A stretch of DNA of 64,000 bases from Paenibacillus sp. FSL H3-0469 (GCF_038051945.1 NZ_CP150302.1:3286001-3350000); one strand, 5' to 3'; counted from the stretch's first letter, positions 9,184 through 20,784 are shown. The notes: generated from the letters alone by a model not told the origin. Made by a program: numbers and translations.

Positions 9184-9221
9184 GCAAAAAAAGCCCCAAA
9201 AGCCATTCGGCTCCCGGGGCT
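9184..9221 (-). terminator. Intrinsic terminator of the solute-binding protein operon
   Basis: Read on the minus strand, a GC-rich stem AGCCCC/GGGGCT with an inner AGCC/GGCT pairing is followed directly by seven T residues. It begins 7 nt after the stop of the lipoprotein gene. Confidence 0.9.
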
Positions 9222-9227
9222 CCCCTC

Positions 9228-10826
9228 TTACTTAAGACCTTTCTCCGCAACATAAGCCTCCCACTGCTTCGTCCACTCCGCCTGAATCTTCTCCAGACCC
9301 GCCTGCTTCGCCTTCTGCATGAAGGTCTCCAGGCCCTTATCCACATCATCCACCAGTCCGGCCTCCAGCGGGAACAGGTACTGCTTCTCTACCTGCTCAA
9401 GCGCAGCCTTCTCTGCCTGATAAGAGCTGTAGTCCTCCGCGAAGCCCAGGAACAGGTCCGGCTTCTGGATTTTATCCAGCTCATCAAAGATCGCCTTGAC
9501 CCCGTCAAAGCCCTTGTCGAACAGCATGAACTCCGGATTTCTCCACGCCCAGCCGTTCATGCCTTCCCGGGTGAAGCCATTGGAGGTACTGGTGCCGACC
9601 AGCTTGTAATAGCCGTCTTCCACCGTGTAGTTCTTGCCTTCAATGCCGTATTGCGTCAGCTGATTATAGCGTTTGTCCAGCACCATCTTCTGATAGAAGG
9701 CAAGCGCCCGCTCCGGATTCTTGCTGCTCTTCGGAATAGCGAACCCGTTGTGAATCGGATGCACAGGGGTTGCATAGCCGGTTGTCAGGCCGAAAGGAGA
9801 ATACGCCAGCTCCCAATCCGGGTGGGTCGTGCTGATCTTCATCTTCATATCATTGAACCGGTTAGGGTTGTCGCCGAACATGCTGGCCGCTTTACCTGAA
9901 GTGACCGGGTCCTGCATCGTATCCTTAATATTCAGCACATTCTTCGGAATGAAGCCTTTATCGGCCCAGCGCTTCATCATCTTGAGCTCTTCTTTTTGCT
10001 CATCGGAGCCCCAGTAGGAGTAGACCGTAGCCGGTGAATCATACTTCACACCCATGCCGTACGGCAGCGCTCCAACCATTTTATGCAGCTCTGTGTAGAT
10101 ATAATGTAGATTGTTGCCCACATCGCTGTTGAGGGACATCGGCATCATATCCGGCTCGTTTTTGACAATGCCGTCCATGTAGGCCTCATAGCTGGCCAAG
10201 TCCTTGGGCTCCGGGAGATTGTATTTCTTGCGCAGATCCTCGCGGTAGACGAACCCGTTGGTTACATACTCCTTGAAGGTCGCCGGAACCGTGTAGATTT
10301 TACCGTCAACCTTAACATCCTCCCACATCTTCTCGGGGACGAACTTCTGCAGCTCAGGAGCCGCCTTAGGCAACAGATCATCCAGTGCCAGGAAGGCACC
10401 TCGCTTCGCATAGGATTGATATTGCGTCCAGTCTGCCGTAAAAATCAGATCAATTGCCTGCCCGGAGGACAGCAGCAGCTTGTACTTCTGATCCCAATCC
10501 GTCCAGCTCGTGAAGTTGAACTTCACCGTGGCGTTCAGGTCTGCCTCAGCCATTTTGTTGACTTCAGCCTGGATGGCCGGAAGATCCTTAGGAGCATCGC
10601 CGAGCATATAGAATTGCAGCTCCACCTTCTTCGAGGTGTCGATCCCGGTATCCGCTGCCTTCGCCGCTCCCTCTGATGCAGCCGGTGTGCCTGCGTTGCC
10701 GTCCTTCCCGGCACTGCTGCCGGTGTTGCCATTGCTGTTCCCCCCGCCGCAGCCGGCCAGGAGCGATAGAGCGAGCAATCCGGTTGTAAGCGTAACCAAA
10801 GATCGTCTGCCTGCTTTCTTTCTCAT
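9228..10826 (-). CDS. Sugar ABC transporter substrate-binding lipoprotein (DUF3502-type)
   Basis: A 532-residue exported lipoprotein: basic N-terminus MRKKAGRRS, a hydrophobic segment, and lipobox LAGC near residue 26, then a Gly/Asn/Ser-rich linker. The body is a family-1 solute-binding fold (VELQFYMLGDAPKD; AIDLIFTADWTQY), with the C-terminal region typical of LplA-like proteins carrying DUF3502. It captures an oligosaccharide outside the cell and hands it to the permeases at 10976-11869 and 11907-12971. It lies 149 bp downstream of the second permease gene and ends in its own terminator. No ATPase gene accompanies it, so a shared MsmX-type ATPase from elsewhere is expected. The adjacent lacZ suggests a galactoside, but this is inference. 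Confidence 0.92.
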   Translation of the reverse strand: MRKKAGRRSLVTLTTGLLALSLLAGCGGGNSNGNTGSSAGKDGNAGTPAASEGAAKAADTGIDTSKKVELQFYMLGDAPKDLPAIQAEVNKMAEADLNATVKFNFTSWTDWDQKYKLLLSSGQAIDLIFTADWTQYQSYAKRGAFLALDDLLPKAAPELQKFVPEKMWEDVKVDGKIYTVPATFKEYVTNGFVYREDLRKKYNLPEPKDLASYEAYMDGIVKNEPDMMPMSLNSDVGNNLHYIYTELHKMVGALPYGMGVKYDSPATVYSYWGSDEQKEELKMMKRWADKGFIPKNVLNIKDTMQDPVTSGKAASMFGDNPNRFNDMKMKISTTHPDWELAYSPFGLTTGYATPVHPIHNGFAIPKSSKNPERALAFYQKMVLDKRYNQLTQYGIEGKNYTVEDGYYKLVGTSTSNGFTREGMNGWAWRNPEFMLFDKGFDGVKAIFDELDKIQKPDLFLGFAEDYSSYQAEKAALEQVEKQYLFPLEAGLVDDVDKGLETFMQKAKQAGLEKIQAEWTKQWEAYVAEKGLK

Positions 10827-10975
10827 GAATGAACCCTCCTAGAATTTGTTGTAAGACCATGCTTCCCTGACGCTCCTCATGCTGTTCTTTCCCTGGAAGC
10901 ATACCGCCCTTGTGTGTGACTCTATGTTAGCCGATATAGCAGCTGTACGGTAAAGGTACAATCTGCCACATGGTT

Positions 10976-11869
10976 CTAACCTTTGACCGCTCCGATCGTC
11001 AGTCCCTTCACGAAATAACGCTGGATGAACGGATACAGGAACAGAATCGGCCCCGTGACCACAATCGCCATCGCCATCTTGGTGGATTCTGTGGGCAGAT
11101 CACTGCCTAAGCTGACCCCGGTACCCGCGCCCATATTGGCGATGAAGGATGCCGAGTTGATGACATTATACAAATGGAACTGCAGCTGATACTTATGCGG
11201 ATCATTAATGAACAGCGACGAGGAGAACCAGTCGTTCCAGTAAGCCAGTGCAAGGAACAGGCCTACCGTAGCAATCCCGGGCATCGAGAGCTGCAGCACA
11301 ATGCGCCAGTATATTTTGAAATCCCCCGCCCCGTCAATCTTGGCCGATTCGAACAGCTCCTCCGGCACCGCCGAGCGGATGAAATTCTTCATCAGAATAA
11401 TCAGGAACGGCGTCATCAGCCCCGGGAAGATCAGCGCCCCATAAGAATCGGTCAGATGCAGATACTTGGTAATCATAATGTACCAGGGAACCAGCCCCCC
11501 GCCGAACAGGGTCGTGAAGTAAATATAGAACGAGAAGGTATTGCGGTATTTGAAATCCTTGCGGGCCAGCACATAACCGGCCATCGTCATGAAGAATAGT
11601 CCCAGCGTCGTCCCCGTAACCGTAGTGAACAGCGTCACCCCATACGCCCGCAGCACCTCATCGGGAAAAGTAAATACCGTCTTATAGCCCTCCAGCGAGA
11701 ACTGCGCCGGGATGAAATGATAACCGTCCTTAATGATGGACTCATTAGCCGTCAAGGATGCCGAAATAATCAGCAGGAACGGAATCAGACAGGCTAAGGA
11801 GCCCAGTATAATTACCGTATAAGCTACTCCCTGCAATAGCCTGGTGTACGAGTCGTCTTTGATTTGCAT
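10976..11869 (-). CDS. Sugar ABC transporter permease (YtcP/AraQ-like)
   Basis: About 297 residues with six membrane segments and the cytoplasmic EAA loop (EELFESAKIDGAGDFKIYWR) that docks the ATPase. I place the start at the ATG at 11867-11869 because AAAGGAG lies just upstream; a longer frame would run 20 codons into the preceding gene with no ribosome binding site. The C-terminus RYFVKGLTIGAVKG is typical of CUT1 permeases of the YtcP group. It pairs with the permease at 11907-12971 to form the channel for the lipoprotein at 9228-10826. Confidence 0.92.
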   Translation of the reverse strand: MQIKDDSYTRLLQGVAYTVIILGSLACLIPFLLIISASLTANESIIKDGYHFIPAQFSLEGYKTVFTFPDEVLRAYGVTLFTTVTGTTLGLFFMTMAGYVLARKDFKYRNTFSFYIYFTTLFGGGLVPWYIMITKYLHLTDSYGALIFPGLMTPFLIILMKNFIRSAVPEELFESAKIDGAGDFKIYWRIVLQLSMPGIATVGLFLALAYWNDWFSSSLFINDPHKYQLQFHLYNVINSASFIANMGAGTGVSLGSDLPTESTKMAMAIVVTGPILFLYPFIQRYFVKGLTIGAVKG

Positions 11870-11906
11870 GCTCTTTCTCTCCTTTACGCAGCAGATTCCG
11901 CACAAC

Positions 11907-12971
11907 CTAGAACAAGGCGTAATCGTCATTTATTTTACGGATGATATAGTTGACCGTCATAATCAGGAAGAAGCCGAACAGCGATTGATACAGGCCGGCC
12001 GCCGTTGCCATCCCGACATCGAAGGTCACCTTGAGCGAGCGGAACACGTACGTATCAAGAATATCCGTTGTATTGTACAGCACCCCGTTATTGCCAATCA
12101 GCTGGTAAAAGAGGTCAAACTGCCCCTTCATAATACTCCCCAGCGAGAACAGCAGCAGCATGACGAAGGTCGATTTCAGCATCGGCACCGTGATATACCA
12201 TATCCGCTGGAAAATGTGGGCACCGTCAATTTTGGCCGCTTCATAATATTCCTCGCTGATGCCCGTGATGGATGCCAGGTAGATGACCATGCTGTAGCCG
12301 AGATTTTTCCAGAGATAAAAGAGAATGATCAGGAAAATCCAGATGACCGGATTATTATAGACATCCACAGGATTCGCCCCGAATTGCGTCAGCAGCGTAT
12401 TCAAGAAACCGTTATCATAATTGAACACATTGTAGACGATAACGCTTAAGATAACGAACGATACGAAGTATGGCAGGAACATAACCGACTGGGTCAGCTT
12501 CTTGAACCACTTCACCCGCAGCTCGCTAAGCAGAATCGCACAGATAATCGCCAGTACATTCCCCAGTAAAATAAAAGCCAGATTGTAGCCGATCGTATTG
12601 AGCGTCAGCTTCACCAGCGTGCCGGACTTCCAGAGGAATTCAAAGTTCTTCAGCCCTACGAAGGGAGCGTCGAACAGCCCGGAATTGAAATCAAACTGCG
12701 TGAATGCATAATAGACCCCGACCATCGGAAAATACGAGTTAATTAGAAAGAACAACAGCGTAGGCAGCAGCATCAGGAACAGAATCCGGTTATGGACCAG
12801 TTCATGCACGAAGCCCTTCTTCCTTTTCTTCCGGGTACCGGAGTCAAGCTGCGGGGACAGCCCGCTTGTTCCCTTCAGGGGAAACTGGGCGACAAGCGGC
12901 ATACCGGTCTTGCGTTTGCGGTGTCTCAAAGCCTTCACTCTCCTATGCCTATAGATAAGTTGCCGCGTCAC
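11907..12971 (-). CDS. Sugar ABC transporter permease (LplB-like)
   Basis: Up to 354 residues with six membrane segments from about residue 55 and an EAA loop (EYYEAAKIDGAHIFQRIWY). First gene of the importer operon. The start is uncertain. The longest frame uses a GTG at 12969-12971 with GGAGG about 11 nt upstream. The first 40 or so residues are basic and unlike the usual family N-terminus, so an internal start such as the GTG 12 codons later or the ATG before PLVAQ is possible. The gap to the AraC gene at 13346 is 374 bp. Confidence 0.9.
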   Translation of the reverse strand: MTRQLIYRHRRVKALRHRKRKTGMPLVAQFPLKGTSGLSPQLDSGTRKKRKKGFVHELVHNRILFLMLLPTLLFFLINSYFPMVGVYYAFTQFDFNSGLFDAPFVGLKNFEFLWKSGTLVKLTLNTIGYNLAFILLGNVLAIICAILLSELRVKWFKKLTQSVMFLPYFVSFVILSVIVYNVFNYDNGFLNTLLTQFGANPVDVYNNPVIWIFLIILFYLWKNLGYSMVIYLASITGISEEYYEAAKIDGAHIFQRIWYITVPMLKSTFVMLLLFSLGSIMKGQFDLFYQLIGNNGVLYNTTDILDTYVFRSLKVTFDVGMATAAGLYQSLFGFFLIMTVNYIIRKINDDYALF

Positions 12972-13345
12972 TGGGTCCGAAGCCTCCGTCCTTAATGGCC
13001 CCTATGGCTTCGTTAAGCCAAGTGTATGACTTGTATGACCTGAGTATAGAAGAAGTCTCCTGCGGCTGAACAGTGAAGCTTCGGGATATTCCTGTACATT
13101 ACGGCTAACCGCACTGTGCACTTATCATACATTTGTGCAGTAATCGCAAGTTCAACGCAAATAAGCCCCCGGAGTACTCCTTAAGGAGAACAATCCGGGG
13201 GAATTCGGGTGGTCGCACAGGACCTATCCGTAGCCTTACGATTTAAACTTGCCTGTAATAAATTATAGGTGATATACTCTGGAAAATGTACTAATTCTCC
13301 AACCTAAACTTTCAATATCCAAACTTTTCTTCAGGAGGCCAGCCC
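12972..13345. other. Divergent promoter region between permease operon and AraC gene
   Basis: 374 bp between divergent genes. It contains the strong hairpin at 13166-13201. The AraC gene has a clear CAGGAGG site at its start. I could not assign promoter boxes or AraC operators with confidence. Confidence 0.5.
13166..13201. repeat. Perfect 8-bp hairpin with nested inner stem
   Basis: CCCCCGGA (13166-13173) pairs with TCCGGGGG (13194-13201), and CTCC/GGAG inside (ACTCCTTAAGGAGA) adds a second stem. Downstream is AATTC on the plus strand; on the minus strand it is followed by CTTATTTG. It may be an attenuator-like hairpin in a leader, or an operator, but neither is shown. Confidence 0.55.
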
Positions 13346-14227
13346 ATGAACCCGCTTCTGTTCCGCATCCCTCCCCTGCCGCATTATATAGCCAGCGGCC
13401 TCAATCACTGCCAGCCCGGCTATAAACACCGGAGCCGCCAGCAGATCAAGGTATTTGATTTGCTCATTGTCCAGCAGGGATGCCTGTATATTGGCGAGGA
13501 GGAGCAGCGGTTCACCGTGAAGGCAGGCGATGCCTTGATCCTGCGCCCCGACTGCCACCACTTTGGAACCGAAGGCTGCAAGGAAGAGACGGCCTATCAT
13601 TGGCTTCACTTTCAGACCTTCCATGACCTGCCTGCTTTATCCGTGACATTGCCTGCTTCCGGCAACCCGAATGAGACTGCAGGAGAGCTTCCCGTTTCTC
13701 TATTCGATATCAGCTCCTTCAATCTGGTGTTATCCCAGTTTGTTAACTTGCTTCTGCCGGACAGAGCTTACGGGGTATTGGAGCAGCTCACACAATTGCA
13801 GGCCACCGCCCACCTCGAAGCCGTCCGCTTCCGGCAGCAGCTCCTCTTCCAGGATCTCCTGCAGCAGTTGGCTGCTTCTGTGAATCCAGAGCACCGCAGC
13901 TCCCAGACCACCCTATGTGCCGAACAGGCCGCCTCCTATCTCCGCACCCACTACCGTGAAGAGATTACAACCGCCATGCTGGGAGACAGCCTCAACTTCC
14001 ATCCGGTCTATATTGCCCGCTGCATGAACAAGGTATATGGCTGTTCACCCATGGAATATCTGCTCCGCTACCGGATCGGACAGAGCAAGCTGCTGCTGAT
14101 GCAGACCAGCTTCCCGATCGCCCGGATTGCCGAAGAGGTGGGCTTCAACCAATCCTCCTACTTCAGCTCCAGCTTCATGAAGCTGGAGGGGTTGTCGCCG
14201 CGCGAATACCGGCAGCGCTTCTCATGA
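13346..14227 (+). CDS. AraC-family transcriptional regulator
   Basis: A 293-residue cytosolic regulator with an N-terminal cupin-like AraC_binding domain (IKVFDLLIVQQGCLYIGEEE, then LRPDCHHFGTEG) and two C-terminal helix-turn-helix motifs (ITTAMLGDSLNFHPVYIARC; IARIAEEVGFNQSSYF) ending in SPREYRQRF. The ATG follows CAGGAGGCCAGCCC. It sits between the importer operon at 9228-12971, from which it diverges, and lacZ at 14278-17358, with which it converges. That makes it the likely local regulator of galactoside uptake and cleavage (inference from position). Confidence 0.9.
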   Translation: MNPLLFRIPPLPHYIASGLNHCQPGYKHRSRQQIKVFDLLIVQQGCLYIGEEEQRFTVKAGDALILRPDCHHFGTEGCKEETAYHWLHFQTFHDLPALSVTLPASGNPNETAGELPVSLFDISSFNLVLSQFVNLLLPDRAYGVLEQLTQLQATAHLEAVRFRQQLLFQDLLQQLAASVNPEHRSSQTTLCAEQAASYLRTHYREEITTAMLGDSLNFHPVYIARCMNKVYGCSPMEYLLRYRIGQSKLLLMQTSFPIARIAEEVGFNQSSYFSSSFMKLEGLSPREYRQRFS

Positions 14228-14266
14228 AACAGGCCATCAGCGAAGCATACGCTGATGGCCTGTTTA
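14227..14266. terminator. Bidirectional terminator between AraC gene and lacZ
   Basis: AAACAGGCCATCAGC (14227-14241) pairs perfectly over 15 bp with GCTGATGGCCTGTTT (14251-14265) around a 9-nt loop. It sits between two convergent genes and overlaps the AraC stop. Confidence 0.88.
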
Positions 14267-14277
14267 CTTAGGGGTTA

Positions 14278-17403
<3,126 letters not shown>

Positions 17404-17466
17404 CTACCCAAAGTTCGCCCCGGCTCCAAGAAGCGGATCACAACTTCCGTGCAGATAACTTACTTT

Positions 17467-17859
17467 TCAGACGGTTTTATGGTTTCCGGAGGCTTTCGCT
17501 TCATTCTCCAACGATGCAAAATAAGCGATCTTATGGTCAATCTTCCGGGCAAAGCTCTGAAAGAACTTGATCTTCTCATCGATATGCTGTTTATGCTCCT
17601 GCAGCAGTCTGCGCTGATCTGGCAGACGGTCCTTGCCTTCCTGCGAGAACGCAATGAATTGCTTAATGTCGGCGATAGCCATACCGGTATCCTTCAGGCA
17701 GCAGATTAACGAGATCAGCTCCAGATCCTCGTCATTGAAGCACCGGTTGCCGTTCGCATCCCTCCCCACAACCGGCAATACCCCTTCCCGTTCATAGTAA
17801 CGCAGCGTATATTGGCTCAGTCCGCTTTTTTGTGCTATGGTTTTGATACTGTATCCCAT
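17467..17859 (-). CDS. MerR-family transcriptional regulator
   Basis: About 130 residues. The N-terminal winged helix-turn-helix MGYSIKTIAQKSGLSQYTLR with the ALRYYE-like YYEREGVLPVV is diagnostic for MerR, followed by a coiled-coil dimerisation helix (RLLQEHKQHIDEKIKFFQSF). The AdhR/YraB-type members sense aldehydes or other electrophiles and control divergent oxidoreductases. The start is set by AGAGGAG 9 nt before the ATG at 17857-17859. It diverges from the aldo/keto reductase at 18020, and a 19-bp-spacer promoter with an ACCTAACTCTAAGGT dyad lies between them. No cysteine at the position conserved in the AdhR sensor can be assigned with certainty. Confidence 0.92.
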   Translation of the reverse strand: MGYSIKTIAQKSGLSQYTLRYYEREGVLPVVGRDANGNRCFNDEDLELISLICCLKDTGMAIADIKQFIAFSQEGKDRLPDQRRLLQEHKQHIDEKIKFFQSFARKIDHKIAYFASLENEAKASGNHKTV

Positions 17860-17954
17860 CCGTACAAGCTCCTCTCTGCCAGCCGTTGCCGGCCTCATCT
17901 ATATAGTAAAAGTACCATCAATCCGTTTCTATGAACAGTCACTCTATGATTCTA

Positions 17955-17985
17955 TTGACTTACACCTAACTCTAAGGTCTAAGCT
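17955..17985 (+). promoter_or_regulatory. MerR-type promoter with 19-bp spacer and operator dyad
   Basis: TTGACT (17955-17960), then 19 bp, then TAAGCT (17980-17985) as the -10. The spacer contains the imperfect dyad ACCTAACTCTAAGGT (17963-17977), of the form ACCTWANNNTWAGGT. Overlong spacers with a central dyad are the hallmark of MerR-activated promoters. It points at the aldo/keto reductase gene, whose AAGGAGTG site and ATG follow within 35 nt. Confidence 0.75.
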
Positions 17986-18019
17986 TACACTATACCTTCA
18001 TTTAAGGAGTGAATAATTA

Positions 18020-18940
18020 ATGGTAAAAAGAATTAATGTAGCTAACGGCGCACTTGAGGTTTCCGAGATTTCCCTCGGTTGTATGCGGATCGCTGATTTG
18101 TCGCCCAAAGAGGCTGAAACCCATATCCACAGCGCCCTTGAGGTGGGCATAGACTTTTTCGACCATGCAGATATTTATGCCGGAGGTAAAGCAGAGGAAG
18201 TATTCGGTAACGTACTGACGGCAAATCCCGGAATGCGCGACCGGCTGATGATTCAGGCCAAATGCGGCATCCGTAACGGCTTCTTCGACTTCTCTAAGGA
18301 GCATATCGTGAGTTCAGTAGAGAACAGCCTGAAGCGGCTGCAGACCGATTATGTAGATGTCCTTCTCCTGCACCGTCCTGACACCCTGATGGAGCCGGAG
18401 GAAGTGGCGGAAGCCTTCGATAATCTGGAGAGCAGAGGGCTGGTCAAGCACTTCGGTGTCAGCAACCAGAACCCGTTACAGATTGAGCTGCTGAAGAAGA
18501 ACGTCAAGCAGCCCCTTTTGTTCAACCAGCTTCAGCTCAGCATCATGGTAACTGGAATGATTGATTCGGGCTTCAACGTCAACATGACCAATGCCGGTTC
18601 CGTAGTCCACGACGGCGGAATCCTGGAGTACAGCCGCCTGCATGATATGACCATCCAGCCATGGTCTCCGTTCCAGTACGGCTTCTTCGAAGGCGTATTC
18701 CTGGGCAGCGAGAAGTTCCCTAAGGTGAACGAAGTCATTAACCGTATTGCCGGGGACAAAGGAGTAGCCGACACCGCGATCGCTATTGCCTGGCTGCTCA
18801 GACACCCGGCCAAAATGCAGCCGATTGTCGGCACCACCAACACCGCCCGCCTGCTCGACATCGCTAAGGCTTCAAGCATCACCCTCAGCCGCGAAGAATG
18901 GTACGAGATTTACCGCGCAGCCGGAAATGTCCTGCCTTAA
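18020..18940 (+). CDS. Aldo/keto reductase
   Basis: A 306-residue NADPH-dependent oxidoreductase of the (beta/alpha)8 AKR family. The catalytic tetrad is visible: Asp and Tyr in FFDHADIYAGGKAEE, Lys in MIQAKCGI and His in DVLLLHRPD. It resembles the YdhF/YcsN group of cytosolic oxidoreductases. The ATG follows AAGGAGTGAATAATTA. It is transcribed from the MerR-type promoter at 17955-17985, so it is probably induced by a compound the MerR protein senses, likely an aldehyde or quinone. Ends in a strong hairpin terminator shared with the convergent membrane-protein gene. Confidence 0.93.
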   Translation: MVKRINVANGALEVSEISLGCMRIADLSPKEAETHIHSALEVGIDFFDHADIYAGGKAEEVFGNVLTANPGMRDRLMIQAKCGIRNGFFDFSKEHIVSSVENSLKRLQTDYVDVLLLHRPDTLMEPEEVAEAFDNLESRGLVKHFGVSNQNPLQIELLKKNVKQPLLFNQLQLSIMVTGMIDSGFNVNMTNAGSVVHDGGILEYSRLHDMTIQPWSPFQYGFFEGVFLGSEKFPKVNEVINRIAGDKGVADTAIAIAWLLRHPAKMQPIVGTTNTARLLDIAKASSITLSREEWYEIYRAAGNVLP

Positions 18941-18956
18941 CGCAGAAGGCAAAAAT

Positions 18957-19006
18957 ACACCGCCAGCTATAGACGGAAGAGGTCTAAAGTCTGGCGGTGT
19001 TTTTTT
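18957..19006. terminator. Bidirectional terminator, reductase / membrane protein
   Basis: ACACCGCCAG (18957-18966) pairs with CTGGCGGTGT (18991-19000), followed by a T-run on the plus strand and preceded by five A residues that serve as the T-run on the minus strand. It sits between convergent genes. Confidence 0.9.
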
Positions 19007-19007
19007 A

Positions 19008-19967
19008 CTACCTCGCGATTGGGCTTGCTTTTTTACCCATCTTATAAATTCCAATCCAGGCTAACAATAATACGATTTGAGCCAGAACGACCAGCCACAA
19101 TACCTCCGTGAAACCTCCTATGAGACAAAATATAGTGTTAACCAGCGGGAATCCTACGAAAGTAAACATGATCGGAAAATCTTTTTTGGGAGTGATTGAA
19201 TAATTAGCCTTCCGGTCCCAGAACTTTGTGAAAGCCAAGGCTAACACTCCGATTGTAATTACAGAAAGTGCAATCAACATCACCCATTGCATATTAGATT
19301 CCCTGGCGAAGAACGGCCCCATGTAATTAAAGAAGTTGGATAAAGGTGAGAACATACAAGCCAATGACGCAAGGGACGCCAAAAACGGATAGATATAACC
19401 CACGGTTTTACTGTAGCCTTTCTTCTTATGCCACCATTCACCGATCAGGATAAAGACTGTCCAATATCCCGCGATATAAATCCATCCTGTAAAATTCATC
19501 ACCGGTTCCCCATAGATTTGAGGTTCACCGGCCAGCGGATAATAACTCCATCTTGCAATGGTTCCATCCATGGTCTCAAAAATCTGTTTAACGGCCACCG
19601 GGTCGAGTGAAAAGTCAAACACCATCGCACTTAATCCCGTAATAAACGGTTTCGTCCAGGACGGTATATTTACAGACTTTAGAACACGCAAAGTGGAATA
19701 GATGATCAGAAACTCAATAATAGGGACAGTAATTGGTATGTTAAATAACATTAAAATACTGCGCCCATAGGCGTAGAACCCTTCCCCAAGCGATGAAGCA
19801 GTAATTTCAAAAACGGCGGCGTAAAAGAACACAAAACCTATAAATTGCAGTAAAACCGTTTTGGGATGTGTTTCCTTATCAAGGATATAGAACACCATTA
19901 GGACAGCAGCAATTAAGACAAGAATGTCTTGAATAACCCATACAGGCACTACAGTTATACTACCCAT
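19008..19967 (-). CDS. Polytopic membrane protein resembling CruF/DUF422 carotenoid-biosynthesis proteins
   Basis: 319 residues with about eight membrane segments. The central stretch FDFSLDPVAVKQIFETMDG followed by IYGEPVMNFTGW matches the DxxxDPVA...GVPxxNFxGW pattern of the DUF422 family, whose best-known member CruF hydrates the psi-end of carotenoids. No other carotenoid gene (crtB, crtI, crtE) is near, so pathway membership is open; it may be a distant paralogue with another lipid substrate. The ATG follows TTGGAGGAAGAAA. It diverges from a TetR-type regulator with repeated sites in the 164-bp gap, so it is likely that regulator's target. Confidence 0.7.
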   Translation of the reverse strand: MGSITVVPVWVIQDILVLIAAVLMVFYILDKETHPKTVLLQFIGFVFFYAAVFEITASSLGEGFYAYGRSILMLFNIPITVPIIEFLIIYSTLRVLKSVNIPSWTKPFITGLSAMVFDFSLDPVAVKQIFETMDGTIARWSYYPLAGEPQIYGEPVMNFTGWIYIAGYWTVFILIGEWWHKKKGYSKTVGYIYPFLASLASLACMFSPLSNFFNYMGPFFARESNMQWVMLIALSVITIGVLALAFTKFWDRKANYSITPKKDFPIMFTFVGFPLVNTIFCLIGGFTEVLWLVVLAQIVLLLAWIGIYKMGKKASPIAR

Positions 19968-19990
19968 TTTCTTCCTCCAATTAATTTAAT

Positions 19991-20069
19991 TTGAATCGAA
20001 CGTTTAAATAAATTATAATGTCACCATGTTAGTTAAACAACAGGCTGTTCGTTTGGATTATGTTAGTTA
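19991..20069 (+). promoter_or_regulatory. Promoter and candidate operators between membrane protein and TetR gene
   Basis: A good promoter faces the TetR gene: TTGAAT (19991-19996), 17 bp, TATAAT (20014-20019). Immediately downstream ATGTTAGTTA occurs twice as direct repeats (20026-20035, 20060-20069), 34 bp or about three helical turns apart. The palindrome AACAGGCTGTT lies between them. TetR-type operators commonly overlap the start site, so these are good candidate binding sites. Confidence 0.6.
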
Positions 20070-20131
20070 CCATACAAATCATATTAGATTTGTTCATTAA
20101 CCATTTTATTATTTTAAATTAGGAGGTTACG

Positions 20132-20701
20132 ATGGCAGACAAAAAAACAGATCACCGGGTGAGATATACAAAAATGGTTATTAAAGAAAGCCTGTTGAAG
20201 CTGATGACAGAACGGTCTATCAATAAAGTTACCGTGACCGACATTTGCAGCGAAGCAGGGATTAACCGCAACACCTTTTATTCACACTATGCGAATCAGT
20301 TTGAGCTTCTTTCAACAATCGAAAATGATCTATATGAAGAAATTAAGCAACTTGGGATTAGTTCTGCAAGCCCTCAAAAGCTTTCTTATGAATTATGTAA
20401 ATATATAAAAGCGAATAAAACGATATGTGAGGTTCTGTTCTCGGAGCATGGCAACAAAGAATTATTGGAAAGAATCCTATATATCAGTCACGACCTAACG
20501 ATTGAGCGCTGGAAGCAGGAATTAAAATATTTTGATCCGCAATTATTTGAATCCTGGTATACGTTCACCGCTCATGGCAGTATAGCTATTATTAAAAAGT
20601 GGGTGAGCAGCGGTCTGAAGGAAAGCCCGGGTAAGGTTGCAGTTTTTATTGATAAAGCCACAGAGGCCGTATCCAAAGCATTTTATTCCGAGGAATCATA
20701 A
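20132..20701 (+). CDS. TetR-family transcriptional regulator
   Basis: 189 residues. The N-terminal helix-turn-helix is clear (VTVTDICSEAGINRNTFYSH near residues 33-52), followed by an all-helical C-terminal domain of the TetR_C_7 type seen in DhaS-like regulators. Such proteins usually repress a divergent gene until a small hydrophobic ligand binds. The ATG has a strong TTAGGAGGT site. The divergent target would be the CruF-like gene at 19008-19967. Codon use here is more AT-rich than in the sugar loci. Confidence 0.92.
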   Translation: MADKKTDHRVRYTKMVIKESLLKLMTERSINKVTVTDICSEAGINRNTFYSHYANQFELLSTIENDLYEEIKQLGISSASPQKLSYELCKYIKANKTICEVLFSEHGNKELLERILYISHDLTIERWKQELKYFDPQLFESWYTFTAHGSIAIIKKWVSSGLKESPGKVAVFIDKATEAVSKAFYSEES

Positions 20702-20713
20702 ATCATAAAAAAT

Positions 20714-20757
20714 GAAGCGGTCCCTCTTTGTTGAAGGCCGCTTCTCTGCTCTTTTTC
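20714..20757. terminator. Terminator between TetR gene and convergent small gene
   Basis: GAAGCGG (20714-20720) pairs with CCGCTTC (20738-20744), followed by TCTGCTCTTTTT. A-rich sequence on the other side makes it usable in both directions. Confidence 0.8.
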
Positions 20758-20784
20758 CAATTCATTTCATTCCTTATTCCTTAC

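Larger units (their letters stand above)
8628..9227. other. Non-coding region rich in hairpins between IS4 element and lipoprotein gene
   Basis: A 600-bp stretch with no believable gene. It holds three palindromic repeats (8755-8854), a perfect 11-bp stem hairpin (8912-8941), a long nested palindrome (9031-9150) and the terminator of the solute-binding protein gene (9184-9221). The short open frames here run through the repeats and have no ribosome binding sites. Confidence 0.7.
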
